A DNA stretch of 64,000 bases, from NCBI GenBank assembly GCA_011365055.1, contig RDOG01000011.1, positions 1 to 64,000 of the forward strand, written 5' to 3'. The notes beneath the pieces are model-generated. The model searched no databases. It was not told the origin of the DNA and worked only from the letters and a program-made list of their open reading frames with translations. Made by a program: the position numbers and the translations under genes. The stretch is from Promethearchaeota archaeon. Lineage in GTDB: Archaea; Asgardarchaeota; Lokiarchaeia; Helarchaeales; RDOG01. Below are positions 26,329 through 35,640 of this stretch, in pieces. Every line of letters starts with the position of its first letter. Position 1 is the first letter of the stretch.

Positions 26329-26547
26329 TTACTTATTAATAAGGTAATTTAATAATCCAATTAATCCAAATTTATTATTTCTTAATTCTTCTGCAACACT
26401 CAAACATATTTTATAAACTTCCAAATCATTTTCAGAGATTAAGTGTCTTTCTAAGTAAATAGAATTTAAAATTTTATTTTGAAATAATAGATTTTCTTCA
26501 ACACGTCCTATTTTTTTAATGTCGATAGTAATATTTTTCAACTCCAA
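26329..26547 (-). CDS. Small helical protein of 72 residues ahead of the hybrid kinase
   Basis: This 72-residue protein, rich in Leu, Ile, Asn and Glu, is predicted to be mainly helical and has no recognised family. The TTG start at 26547 is the first start of the run, and the stop lies 15 bases before the kinase gene. It could be a short sensor-domain partner, but nothing in the sequence shows function. The upstream 230-base gap is the probable promoter region of the whole run. Confidence 0.55.
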   Translation of the reverse strand: MELKNITIDIKKIGRVEENLLFQNKILNSIYLERHLISENDLEVYKICLSVAEELRNNKFGLIGLLNYLINK

Positions 26548-26779
26548 TGAATTGAATGTGAATCTTGAAATGTGAAAAGTAAGAGAAAAAAAATTATTCT
26601 TCCCTTATATTCATCATATATCTACTACAAATCAATCTCTTAAATAAGTAAGTTTAGTAGGTTTAAGTTAATTCCGTTTTAGATAAAATTGATTTGATTA
26701 GTTAATTAAAATTAAGGAAAATTAAAATATACAATGAAAAAATCAGTTTTTTGATTTAACAAATGGAAAAATAAATATT
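26548..26779 (-). promoter_or_regulatory. Probable promoter region of the kinase/GTPase run
   Basis: This 232-base gap separates the second giant kinase gene (ending at 26780) from the 72-aa gene. It is the largest non-coding gap between 13877 and 30946. On the minus strand it has AT-rich TATA-like segments (for example around TATATGATG, roughly 75 bases before the TTG at 26547). No palindromic operator is clear. A transcription start for the long run here is inferred from spacing alone. Confidence 0.35.
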
Positions 26780-29700
26780 TTATATATTTTTAATTGGAAG
26801 TAAAATTTTTGATAGCGTTCCTTTACCAACTTGACTGGTAATAGATATTGAACCACCATGTTTTTCAATTATTCCTTTACAAAGAGAAAGACCAAGACCA
26901 GTTCCTTTCTTTTTCGTGGAAAAAAACGGTTCAAAAATTTTTAATAAATTTTCTTGACTTATCCCAATACCATTATCTTTAATTAGAATATGTAAATCGT
27001 TCTGAATTCGATTTATTTCAATATCAATCGTACGTTTTCCTTTAATTTCTTCTAATGCATCTAAACTATTCTTTAAAATATTTTGAAAGGCTTGAAATAA
27101 TAGAGCTTGATCACCTATTATTTCGAATTGTTCATCAATCTTCATTTGAATATTAACACCAATTAAAAATATTTGACGAGCAATCGCTGGTGATTCTAAA
27201 ATAGATGTTAAAAGATTATAAATGTTCAACTTCTCATTTGAAATAACAATTCGCCTTGAGAATTGAAGAAGATCCTTTACTATTTGCGCGCATTTCTGAG
27301 TTTCATTTTTTATATCTGTTAATTCTTGGTCAATAGTCTTTGTATCAAAGATTTTCTGTTCATTTAGTTTCATTAAATAGTGAATTGTAAGATCAATATT
27401 TGCTAATGGAGTATTTAATTCATGTGCAATACCTGCTGCAAGCTGCCCAATTGCAGCAAATTTACGTTTTTCTAATAATTCTTCTTGAACTTTTTCTAAT
27501 GCATTTTCAGCTAATTTTTTATCTGTTATATCTTGTAACCAGAATCTAATTCGAACACGTTTATTTGCTTCAAATACATTTAAACGACTTCCAGAAACCC
27601 ATCTTATTTTATTATCTTTTGAAATAATTCTAAATTCTATATCTTTTTCCGATTTTTCAGACATGAGTGAATTGACATCATCGGGATGTATTATCAAGTT
27701 TGGAAAATCTTTATTTTTCATTTCTTGAATCTCATATCCAGTTAATTCAATAATTTTCTTATTAACAAAATTAAGGCGGGGAAATGGTTCAAGATTTAGT
27801 TCAAAGATACCTATGGGGGCAGTTTCCAAAAGGTTTCTCATATTTGATTCACTTTCTATAAGTGCCTGTTCAATTTTCTTTTGTTCAGTTATGTCATTCA
27901 TCATAAACAAAAGATATTCTTTATTTTGAATGATAAATATCGATGCGGATAATCTTATAATCCGATTCTTTCCATTTTTCAATCTAATTGAGCCTATTAA
28001 GTCTTGAATATAACGATTTTTCTTTACTTGATTTATCAATTCTATCCGATTTATATCACCATAATAAATTTTTAAATCATCAATTTTACTTCCAATCACT
28101 TCATATCTTTCATAACCAAAAGATTTTAAAAGGGCATCATTTACTTCAATAAACTTTCCATTATCAAGTGATATCATTCCCATCATTAATGGGGAATTAT
28201 TAAAAGCCGCAGAAAATTTTTCTTCTGATTCTCTTAATTTCATTTCATTTAATTTCTCTTCTGTTGCATCAAGATAGGTAATTAGAGAGGTATTTTTCCC
28301 TTGTAATATAATTGGATTTGCAAAAACTTGAAACCATTTCAAGTTACCATTTTTAGTAATAAATCGAATATTATAATTATTAGGAACGTCTTCTTTACCT
28401 TCAAGACGATTTTTTAATAATTCAATTGCCCAACCTCGATCTTCTTCGTGTATGTATTGATAAAATTCATTTGTAAAATGATTTCTTAAATTTTCTCTTG
28501 GTATTTCAACAATTTCTGAAAAACGTTTATTTAAATAGATTATTTGAAAATCCTGTATCATTACAATACCCAAAAGAGAATTTTCAGCTAGTGACCTGAA
28601 CATTAACTCGGAATCTTTTAACTTTTGTTCAATAATTTTTCTTTCTGTTATATCCATAGAAAGTCCAATGATACCAATTACCTCATTATTTTCATCAAAA
28701 TAAGGAATCTTACTTGTGATTACCCATCGATCACCAGTTTTTGTTTTCCATATCTCTTCAATATTTAATTTAGACATTTTTGATCTAATTACTTCCAAAT
28801 CATCATTCCAATATTTTAAAGCATCCTCTTCAGGGTATAGTTGTAACATGTTCAAGTTTTGCATTTCTTCTTTTTTCATTAGGTGTGCATTAGCCACAAA
28901 CTTATTAACCCATATGAAATTATTTTTTGTATCCTTATAAAATACTAAAGCAGGAAGATGATCAAGAATTAATTGTAACTCATTACTTAAATGTCGATAC
29001 TTCAGCTCTGAATCTAATAGAGCTTGCGTTGCTTTTTTTTGTTCTGATATATCTATTACTAATGCAAGTGTACCGATATATTCACCATTTTGATTGAATA
29101 AGGGTGAAGCACTTAATTGAGTATAGAATAAAGATCCATTTTTTCTCAAAAACTGGAACTCATGTTTCTCCTTCTTACCTTCTTTCCTTCCATTTAATTT
29201 TTCTATAGCTACTTGTTTCCATTCTTCATTCATAAAATAAAAAAGATGTTTTCCAATCATCTCGTTTTTTGAGTATCCAAACATGTCTGCCATTGCATTA
29301 TTAACAAAAGAAGTATTGCCTTCTTGATCGAGAGCCCAAATACCCTCCATAGAATTTTCTACGAGAAGTCTATATTTTTCTTCAGATTGTTTCAAATTTT
29401 CTTGTAATTGGTAAATTTCCGTTATATCACTTATTATCCCTACCGATTCTAGTAACATTCCAGCTTTATGATTCCAAATTAAACGACAAGTAGCTAAATA
29501 TACTTTTTTTATTAACCTATTTACTTCAAAAGTAAATTTAAAATCATTTTGTTTTTGATTAAAAGCTTCTGAAAAATCTTTGATGATTTGTTTTTTCTGG
29601 TTTTTTGAATTAACTAATGGTAACAAATCAAAAAAATCTGTTATGAACATACCCTTAATTTCTTCTGACGGAATTCCAAAAATATTTTGGACATTTCCAC

Positions 29701-30946
29701 TTATAAACGTAATTTTTCCAAATTCATTCGTTCTATAAATGATATTTGCAGAATTTTCTATTAAAAGTCGATAATCTTCTTCAGATTTTCTTAATTTCTC
29801 TTCAGTTAATTTTCGATCAGTTATATCCAATAAAGTCCCATATACAACATTTTCTTTCAAAGAAACATCAAAGAATTTCTGAATATTTTCTAAGATCCAA
29901 TGAATTTTGCCATTTTTATCTATAATTCTATATTCGCGTTGCAATTTATTTTCTGAATTTTGACTGAATTCATCAACAGATGCTTTTACTTTCAATAAAT
30001 CATCAGGATGAATTAATTCTGAGAAATTTATTTTATTTGATAAAAAGTCATTTTCAGTATATCCTATCAATTCTTCAATAGCTCCGTGAATAAATTCAGC
30101 ACTAAAATCCTTTTTTCCTTTAAATACAATTCCACTAAAGTTTTCTATAAAATTACGATATTTTTTTTCGGATTTTATTAAATCCAATTCAATTTCTTTC
30201 TCATAAGTAATATCAAAAACAACACCATCAACTCCTAAATATTCACCATTATAGAAAATAGAGCTTTTATGATCAGAAATCCAACGGATTATACCTGATT
30301 TATCAATAATTCTATAAAATTGTTTAATATTTGTTGGTTTTTCATTTAAAATTGAGGCTTCTTCAATAATTCTTTGCTTATCATCAGGATGAATGAGATC
30401 CAACCAATTTATAAATTTATTATTAAATTCTTCAGGGTAATATCCGCAAATTTGTTCTGAATTGCTTAGAATTTCAGTGTTCCAATCTGGTTTTCCACGA
30501 TAAACCATTCCAGGAATATTTTGAGTCAAAGATTTAAAATTATTTTTTGATTTTTCTATTTCCAGTTCCATTTTTTTTCGATTCGTGATATCTCTTGATA
30601 TAATTAAAATTTTCGATTTTCCATCAGTATCGAGAAATGAGTTGGCATTACCTTCCATCCAAATATAATTTCCACTCTTATTTTTAATTCTAATGGTCTT
30701 TAATCCGTTAATTTTTAAAAAAGCATTATTTAATGCAGACTTAATGTGATCTAGATCTTCAGGATGCAAGAAATCCTTAATATGCTTTCCCGTGACTTCC
30801 TCCCGCTTGTATCCTGTGATCAAAAAACAAGCATTTTGATTAATAAATTCGATCTGTAAATTTTCATTATATATCAAAATTAAATCGTTTGCATTTTCAA
30901 TTATAAATTCATATTTTTGTTTGGAATTGAGAATGGATTCTACCAT
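26780..30946 (-). CDS. Giant sensor histidine kinase with about nine PAS domains
   Basis: This 1388-residue soluble sensor kinase has nine PAS units counted by their repeated starts (KYEFIIENANDLI, NFKSLTQNIPGMV, KYRNFIENFSGIV, DYRLLIENSANII, KYRLLVENSMEGI, ELQLILDHLPALV, MFRSLAENSLLGI, KFSAAFNNSPLMM, NMRNLLETAPIGI). Many have PAS-PAC motifs such as HPDD and DITDRK. HisKA has AHELNTP with His1175; HATPase has NILKNS, DNGIGIS and GTGLGLSLCK, the NtrB-like variety. There is no membrane segment, so it senses internal redox, light or ligands. It precedes the operon-like signalling run and follows the REC-DUF835-wHTH regulator by 110 bases. Confidence 0.94.
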   Translation of the reverse strand: MVESILNSKQKYEFIIENANDLILIYNENLQIEFINQNACFLITGYKREEVTGKHIKDFLHPEDLDHIKSALNNAFLKINGLKTIRIKNKSGNYIWMEGNANSFLDTDGKSKILIISRDITNRKKMELEIEKSKNNFKSLTQNIPGMVYRGKPDWNTEILSNSEQICGYYPEEFNNKFINWLDLIHPDDKQRIIEEASILNEKPTNIKQFYRIIDKSGIIRWISDHKSSIFYNGEYLGVDGVVFDITYEKEIELDLIKSEKKYRNFIENFSGIVFKGKKDFSAEFIHGAIEELIGYTENDFLSNKINFSELIHPDDLLKVKASVDEFSQNSENKLQREYRIIDKNGKIHWILENIQKFFDVSLKENVVYGTLLDITDRKLTEEKLRKSEEDYRLLIENSANIIYRTNEFGKITFISGNVQNIFGIPSEEIKGMFITDFFDLLPLVNSKNQKKQIIKDFSEAFNQKQNDFKFTFEVNRLIKKVYLATCRLIWNHKAGMLLESVGIISDITEIYQLQENLKQSEEKYRLLVENSMEGIWALDQEGNTSFVNNAMADMFGYSKNEMIGKHLFYFMNEEWKQVAIEKLNGRKEGKKEKHEFQFLRKNGSLFYTQLSASPLFNQNGEYIGTLALVIDISEQKKATQALLDSELKYRHLSNELQLILDHLPALVFYKDTKNNFIWVNKFVANAHLMKKEEMQNLNMLQLYPEEDALKYWNDDLEVIRSKMSKLNIEEIWKTKTGDRWVITSKIPYFDENNEVIGIIGLSMDITERKIIEQKLKDSELMFRSLAENSLLGIVMIQDFQIIYLNKRFSEIVEIPRENLRNHFTNEFYQYIHEEDRGWAIELLKNRLEGKEDVPNNYNIRFITKNGNLKWFQVFANPIILQGKNTSLITYLDATEEKLNEMKLRESEEKFSAAFNNSPLMMGMISLDNGKFIEVNDALLKSFGYERYEVIGSKIDDLKIYYGDINRIELINQVKKNRYIQDLIGSIRLKNGKNRIIRLSASIFIIQNKEYLLFMMNDITEQKKIEQALIESESNMRNLLETAPIGIFELNLEPFPRLNFVNKKIIELTGYEIQEMKNKDFPNLIIHPDDVNSLMSEKSEKDIEFRIISKDNKIRWVSGSRLNVFEANKRVRIRFWLQDITDKKLAENALEKVQEELLEKRKFAAIGQLAAGIAHELNTPLANIDLTIHYLMKLNEQKIFDTKTIDQELTDIKNETQKCAQIVKDLLQFSRRIVISNEKLNIYNLLTSILESPAIARQIFLIGVNIQMKIDEQFEIIGDQALLFQAFQNILKNSLDALEEIKGKRTIDIEINRIQNDLHILIKDNGIGISQENLLKIFEPFFSTKKKGTGLGLSLCKGIIEKHGGSISITSQVGKGTLSKILLPIKNI

Positions 30947-31056
30947 TTTATTAGCACGTTCCGGATATTTTTTAAAAAATAAAATAATATTAGGATATAA
31001 AACATAACTACGAATTTTCTAATATGAATATTATAAGTTAAATTTGTTATTAATTT

Positions 31057-32190
31057 TTAATACTCTTCACTTCTAATTTTCATGATTTTAACATTTGAAT
31101 GAGGATCAGAAAAACCCATCTGTTCTAATAGTTTAATTAACTTAGAGATAAATTTACCTCTTGAGGATAAAGAATAAAGATTCTCTTCTTTAATAATTAC
31201 TTCATCTTTTACTAATTTTTTTATGTGAAATGCTACTAATGATGATTTTTCGACGTTTAACTTTTTAAATATTTTATTAAAATTCAATTTTTTATCTTCT
31301 TCTAATATAGCAATTATTGATTTTCTGATGGGATGAGAAATAACATCCAAAATCTCGTAAAAGATCGGATTAATCAGTATTGAGCGAGTATCCTCCAATA
31401 ATGGTTGGATAGAGCCTTTTAACAAATCCTCTTGGTCTTGTATTAATAATACGAAAGATATTTCAAGTAATAATACATTAGATTGTAAATAAGTAAAAAA
31501 TTTTTTTACGGTTGGCCATTCATGGGATTCTAATAACTTTTCAATCCCCTTAAAAATTATAGTTCCTCTTTTATGTTCAGAAGAAAATTTGTTTATTATT
31601 GCTTTTAAAGAAATTAATTTAGTGGGAATAATAGAATTAATTCCATCTTCATATGTAAGTTTATATGAGATAACATTCTTAAGATCCATTTGTTTAATGA
31701 ATTTTTGAGGGTCATCATCAGTAATAAGGAGGATTGGAGATGCAAATTTATGAATATTTTCCTTATTTACTATTAAATTCTGTTTATATTCATCAAAAAA
31801 GGAAGAAGAAGAAGAAATCTCGGAACGCAATTCTAATTCTAGCTCTAATTGTGACAATTTTTTCTGTAATTCATCGGGATTAAATGGTTTCAATATATAA
31901 TCATAAGCACCAAGCTTCATTGCATTCACTGCAGTATCAATGGTGCCATATCCCGTAATAACCATAATTATAGAGTGAAGATGTCTTTCTTTTACGATTT
32001 TAATTAAATCAAGTCCCGATGATTCGGGCATTTTTAAGTCTGTAAGAATTAAATCATAATACTTATCATCAATTTTTTTTAGAGCATCTTCAACTGATGT
32101 TGAAGTGGTTATAGAATGATTTTCTAATGCTAAAAATTTATTCATTTTATCTAAAAATGTTACGTCATCATCAACGATGAGCACTTTCAA
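31057..32190 (-). CDS. Response regulator: receiver, DUF835-like middle and winged-helix C-terminus
   Basis: In this 377-residue protein the receiver (1-125) has VDDD, the acceptor aspartate in LILTDLKMPE, an ITGYG threonine and a KPF lysine, all canonical. The middle (about 150-290) resembles DUF835, a predicted RecA-like fold seen in archaeal signalling proteins (GTIIFKGIEKLLESHEW, then FVLLIQDQEDL). The C-terminal 80 residues form a winged-helix of ArsR type (HPIRKSIIAILEE, EKSSLVAFHIKKLV). It is a plausible DNA-binding output for the giant kinase encoded next to it. The start is TTG at 32190, with an upstream GGGGGAA. Confidence 0.86.
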   Translation of the reverse strand: MKVLIVDDDVTFLDKMNKFLALENHSITTSTSVEDALKKIDDKYYDLILTDLKMPESSGLDLIKIVKERHLHSIIMVITGYGTIDTAVNAMKLGAYDYILKPFNPDELQKKLSQLELELELRSEISSSSSFFDEYKQNLIVNKENIHKFASPILLITDDDPQKFIKQMDLKNVISYKLTYEDGINSIIPTKLISLKAIINKFSSEHKRGTIIFKGIEKLLESHEWPTVKKFFTYLQSNVLLLEISFVLLIQDQEDLLKGSIQPLLEDTRSILINPIFYEILDVISHPIRKSIIAILEEDKKLNFNKIFKKLNVEKSSLVAFHIKKLVKDEVIIKEENLYSLSSRGKFISKLIKLLEQMGFSDPHSNVKIMKIRSEEY

Positions 32191-32320
32191 GAATAATTTC
32201 CCCCGATATGGGATTACTTACCTTTAAAATATTTAATTTAAAACCAAAGTATATAAAATTTGACTAAATTTGAATTGACTTGGAAAAGATTTTTTTAATA
32301 ATTAATTTATCTTTATAACA

Positions 32321-32737
32321 ATGGTCTTTTATAAAATCGAATTCGCTCTCGGTGTTGGACTTACAACTTTTGGAATCATAGATTTGGTATTGGTAACAAT
32401 AGCAGGTCAAATCTTAAGTTTATCAACAATTATTCCACTGATTTTCCTATTAGGAGGCACTTATTTATTCTATCTCACGTTTAAAGAAGTAAAACTCGAA
32501 AAAATAAAAGTAAATGATTTATCAGCGAATGAATTAAAACAAATTAAATCAGCATTATCTCAAAAAGGAAAAATATTAAATGAAGATGCAGATAGTTTTT
32601 ATAAAGCTAAAATGAAACGAGCAGAAATTAAATCTATCACGTGTCCAGTATGTAAAAGTAATTTAAATGTAAAATTAGAAGAAAATATTTTCATATGTCA
32701 ACATTGTGATACAAAATTTATAATAAATTGGATTTAA
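32321..32737 (+). CDS. Two-TM protein with C-terminal zinc ribbon
   Basis: This 138-residue protein has two hydrophobic helices (about 8-30 and 36-54), a charged linker helix, and a zinc ribbon with Cys108, Cys111, Cys126 and Cys129 (CPVC ... CQHC). The small membrane-anchored zinc-ribbon plan is common in archaea, and the function is unknown. It is convergent with the Rab-like GTPase gene and faces away from the regulator. The ATG at 32321 lies in an AT-rich leader. Confidence 0.75.
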   Translation: MVFYKIEFALGVGLTTFGIIDLVLVTIAGQILSLSTIIPLIFLLGGTYLFYLTFKEVKLEKIKVNDLSANELKQIKSALSQKGKILNEDADSFYKAKMKRAEIKSITCPVCKSNLNVKLEENIFICQHCDTKFIINWI

Positions 32738-32743
32738 AAATTA

Positions 32744-33277
32744 CTATTTTTCCACAAGTTTTTCAACTAGTACCCTAAAAGCTTCCTCTACATTATCCCC
32801 TTCTTTTGCAGATGCTTTAATATGAGCAAGAAAATTAAATTTTTCTTTTAATTCTTCATCTTTAGCAAAAATCTTGTCGCCTAGATCAATTTTATTTCCA
32901 ATTACAATTGTTTTAAATGTTTTTTTCAAGATTTTTAGTTCATCGAGCCATCTAGTTAATAAATTCTTGTAGCTCTCTTCGTTTGTAACATCATATACAG
33001 CAAGAACCCCATGTGCACCTCTATAATATACAGGTCTCATAATTTCCCATTTTTGTTGCCCAGCAATATCCCAAATTGTCAATTTTACATCTTTATCTTT
33101 ATATTTTATATCTTTTACATAAAGATTTGAGCCAATTGTTGCTTTATAATCCGTTAAAAATTCATTAAAGACATATCGTTTAATAAGGGAAGTTTTGCCA
33201 ACTTCTCCGTCCCCGATTAATATTACTTTAAAATTATAATATCCAAAATGATCTTTTTTTAATCCTTGTTCATTCAT
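32744..33277 (-). CDS. Rab-like small GTPase
   Basis: This 177-residue GTPase has clear G motifs: G1 GDGEVGKTS, switch I YKATIGSNL, G3 WDIAGQQKWE, G4 GNKID and a SAKEGD G5. It is closest in style to the GTPase at 14479-15000 and to the G domain at 58712-59605. There is no C-terminal cysteine tail. The ATG lies 121 bases downstream of the Rag-like GTPase gene, so it may be cotranscribed with the Rag/longin pair. No effector domain is attached. Confidence 0.94.
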   Translation of the reverse strand: MNEQGLKKDHFGYYNFKVILIGDGEVGKTSLIKRYVFNEFLTDYKATIGSNLYVKDIKYKDKDVKLTIWDIAGQQKWEIMRPVYYRGAHGVLAVYDVTNEESYKNLLTRWLDELKILKKTFKTIVIGNKIDLGDKIFAKDEELKEKFNFLAHIKASAKEGDNVEEAFRVLVEKLVEK

Positions 33278-33398
33278 ACGAAATCTTCTCGTTTTATTTT
33301 TTTCAATATTTTCCTTATATGAACGTTTAGATATTCTTCATATTATATATCTAAAAATATTTTTTTTTAATATGTAAAAAATATTGGCATTCCTAATT

Positions 33399-34337
33399 TT
33401 AAAAAATTATCAAGCAATCATCATTTTCTTTAATAAGTTCAACTTTTCTATCTTTAAAATCTAGAGAATTTAAAATCCCTCGGATGATACCTTTTGTTAT
33501 TTGACAATCCTTTTCAGTACAGTTTTCGATCGGACATTTTAATTTATAAAATAACTTTCCATCTTTTATTAATGTTTGTATTAAAGAACTGTTTTTAGGA
33601 GAATTTTTAGAATCTGATTTGGTTAAAGTCGAATTTATCCACAATTTATATAATTTTTCAGTTAATAAATCACCAAAAACTTCAGAAATTTCGCTTATTT
33701 CAGAAATTTGTTCTAAAGAAAGATTTTCACTTCCTAATTTTTGAAAAACTGCTTGTTTCATATCCTTAAGAAATAAATTAGTAAAAATTTGATCAATCAC
33801 TTCCTCAGGTAATGAAAGAAATAAAATCCGATTAATAGCTTTGCAAGCTGAATTATCAAAAACTGATGTTAAAAAAAATTCCACCGTTTCGCCAAATACG
33901 TTTGTAATATCAAAAATTATTTTGGAAATTTGTTCACTATTTTCATAAATTTTATCGGGATCGCATTTATGAATAAATACATAAATATTTGGCTTGTTCT
34001 TATTATCTAATACGCCTAAAATTTCTAAAAAATAATTAATTGCGGGTTTTAAATCTTCTGGTACAAGCATATCAATGACAAATATGATAACTTTCGTGTA
34101 ATCAAAATAATCTGGATTTTGAAGATAAGCTTTCCTAAAACTTTCTTGCCCTCCAAAATCCCAGATACTTATTCCTTTTGAAATATGCTCTAAATTAACT
34201 TGATTTTGTGAAATCATTATAGTAGGTAAAATATTTTTAAGTTCTTCTATAGATTTATGTTCAAAGCATCTTTTATAAATTGAAGTCTTTCCAGCTCGTG
34301 AAAGTCCTATTAACGCAATTTTTGGCGTGTTAGTCAA
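33399..34337 (-). CDS. Rag/Gtr-like GTPase
   Basis: This protein of about 312 residues resembles eukaryotic RagC/Gtr2. It has G1 GLSRAGKTS, G3 IWDFGGQESF and a long strand VIIFVIDMLVPEDL, then G4 HKCD with the Rag-type histidine. A C-terminal region of about 130 residues lies in the place of the Rag roadblock-like domain and contains several cysteines (CPIENCTEKDC). The start is chosen as TTG at 34337, because GGAGGGG lies eight bases before it; an ATG at 34352 would add five residues. The gene overlaps the upstream longin-like gene by eight bases (by 23 with the ATG). That pairing suggests a GTPase with a cognate regulator. Confidence 0.85.
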   Translation of the reverse strand: MTNTPKIALIGLSRAGKTSIYKRCFEHKSIEELKNILPTIMISQNQVNLEHISKGISIWDFGGQESFRKAYLQNPDYFDYTKVIIFVIDMLVPEDLKPAINYFLEILGVLDNKNKPNIYVFIHKCDPDKIYENSEQISKIIFDITNVFGETVEFFLTSVFDNSACKAINRILFLSLPEEVIDQIFTNLFLKDMKQAVFQKLGSENLSLEQISEISEISEVFGDLLTEKLYKLWINSTLTKSDSKNSPKNSSLIQTLIKDGKLFYKLKCPIENCTEKDCQITKGIIRGILNSLDFKDRKVELIKENDDCLIIF

Positions 34338-34812
34338 GAATTTCCCCTCCATATTTTTTTAAAGATAACTTAAGCATCTCATCTCTAAGTAAAGTTTTTA
34401 AATTTTCCTTAATATTTACCCTTTTAATCTTATTTTCATTGATGATCTTATTAACAAAAGAAGTGAAAGTTCTAAATTCATCTATTTTTCCGGAAAATTC
34501 TCTAATATCAAATCTTATGTTAAATTCATCAGATATTTTATCTAATATTTTTTGTAAGAAGACGCTCTCTACATTTTTTTTTGCTACAATTACTATATAA
34601 TGTGATGGAAAAAATTTAAACAAAATTCGTTGATTTTGTAAAATTATTTCTTTCAATTGATCTTTGAGCGCTTCTTCAGTCAATCCAGTAAATGCAGTCA
34701 ATAATCCAGAAATTAAATGAGCTCTATCGGTAATAGCAACATTTTCATCACCCCATGATTCATTAAATAACATTGATCCTGAGCGATGAATGACGTAAAT
34801 GCTATTAATCAT
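34330..34812 (-). CDS. Longin-like domain protein, partner of the Rag-like GTPase
   Basis: This 160-residue protein begins INSIYVIHRSGSMLFNESWG, then a long helix (AHLISGLLTAFTGLTEEAL), and strands ILFKFFPSHYIVIVAKKN. This is a longin-like alpha-beta layout, as in eukaryotic longin components of GTPase regulators (for example Mon1/Ccz1 and related proteins). A C-terminal helix (residues 120-155) follows. Its end overlaps the start of the Rag-like GTPase gene, and the ribosome binding site of that gene lies inside it. A regulator or scaffold role is inferred; Rag GTPases in eukaryotes sit on roadblock/longin-type platforms. Confidence 0.75.
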   Translation of the reverse strand: MINSIYVIHRSGSMLFNESWGDENVAITDRAHLISGLLTAFTGLTEEALKDQLKEIILQNQRILFKFFPSHYIVIVAKKNVESVFLQKILDKISDEFNIRFDIREFSGKIDEFRTFTSFVNKIINENKIKRVNIKENLKTLLRDEMLKLSLKKYGGEILD

Positions 34813-34969
34813 GTTTATAATTTCCTCTACAAATCAATTTAATAACGTTTTATAATAATAAATTGTCATATATATTAAATTAAGTAAATTACTTTTTAGC
34901 AAAATTATGAATAGAATGAAATTTCTTAATTTTTTAAGATGTTACATGTAATAATAACATCTTAACTGG

Positions 34970-35164
34970 TTATTTAGAGATTTTTTCCATTATTTCTTTG
35001 TCAGTATGATTGGAACAAACATAATTAATAATCCATCCAACAAGTCTTTTAGCGTCTGTAACTTTTCCACAAATAAAACAAGATCCCTTATTTGAAAAAA
35101 TAGGTAATTCTTCTAAATCTGAATCAAGTTTAAGATCTCTTGTTTCTTTTTCAAACGAATACAT
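34970..35164 (-). CDS. Small zinc-finger-like protein of 64 residues
   Basis: This 64-residue protein has Cys29, Cys32, Cys50 and His53 in the pattern CxxC-x17-CxxH, suited to one zinc ion. It has an acidic N-terminus and a Lys/Arg segment (KVTDAKRLVGW). There is no family match that I recognise. It lies 157 bases upstream of the longin/Rag pair on the same strand, so a link to that module is possible, but the gap is large enough for a separate transcript. Confidence 0.55.
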   Translation of the reverse strand: MYSFEKETRDLKLDSDLEELPIFSNKGSCFICGKVTDAKRLVGWIINYVCSNHTDKEIMEKISK

Positions 35165-35640
35165 ATAATATCAACCTTTAAAATTTTAATTGATTTTTTT
35201 TTATTTTTTATTTTTTAAGTAAATATTAAGTTTTTTTTTAGTTAAGTGGATTCAAATATCTGAATTTCAATAAGAACCAAATTGCATTTCTTATATAATT
35301 TAGTGATATAATTTTAATTATCTCTTCTATTAGAATTTAGGGAATAATTTGGGATTTAAAATAAATTTAATGAATATTAGCTTATAAATTTAAAATTAAG
35401 AAACATAATTTTAATATATTGCTTGGATTTCAACCAAATCAAATTTTTATTAATTTTTTTTGTAATTAATTTATGCCACAATTTGGACCATAATTTAAAA
35501 TGAATAAATACTTTTTTGATGAAAAATTTTGCAGTTTTTTAATATTCATATTAAAAGAAAAAGAATTTACCATTTTTGATTAAAAAAGAAGAATTAAAAT
35601 ATTAAAGAAATATATTAAATTAAAAAAAAATTAAACTTTT
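35165..35640. other. Intergenic AT-rich stretch with no supported gene
   Basis: Between the 64-aa gene and the acyl-CoA synthetase gene I see only AT-rich sequence with T and A runs. A 27-codon ORF on the plus strand (near 35500-35583) has no support. A T-rich stretch at the left edge may hold promoter elements for the 64-aa gene. No RNA gene, repeat array or palindrome stands out. Confidence 0.5.

Noticed and set aside
35500..35583. A 27-codon plus-strand ORF in the gap before the acyl-CoA synthetase gene
   Set aside because: It is too short, has no ribosome binding site or terminator, and lies in very AT-rich sequence where such frames are common.
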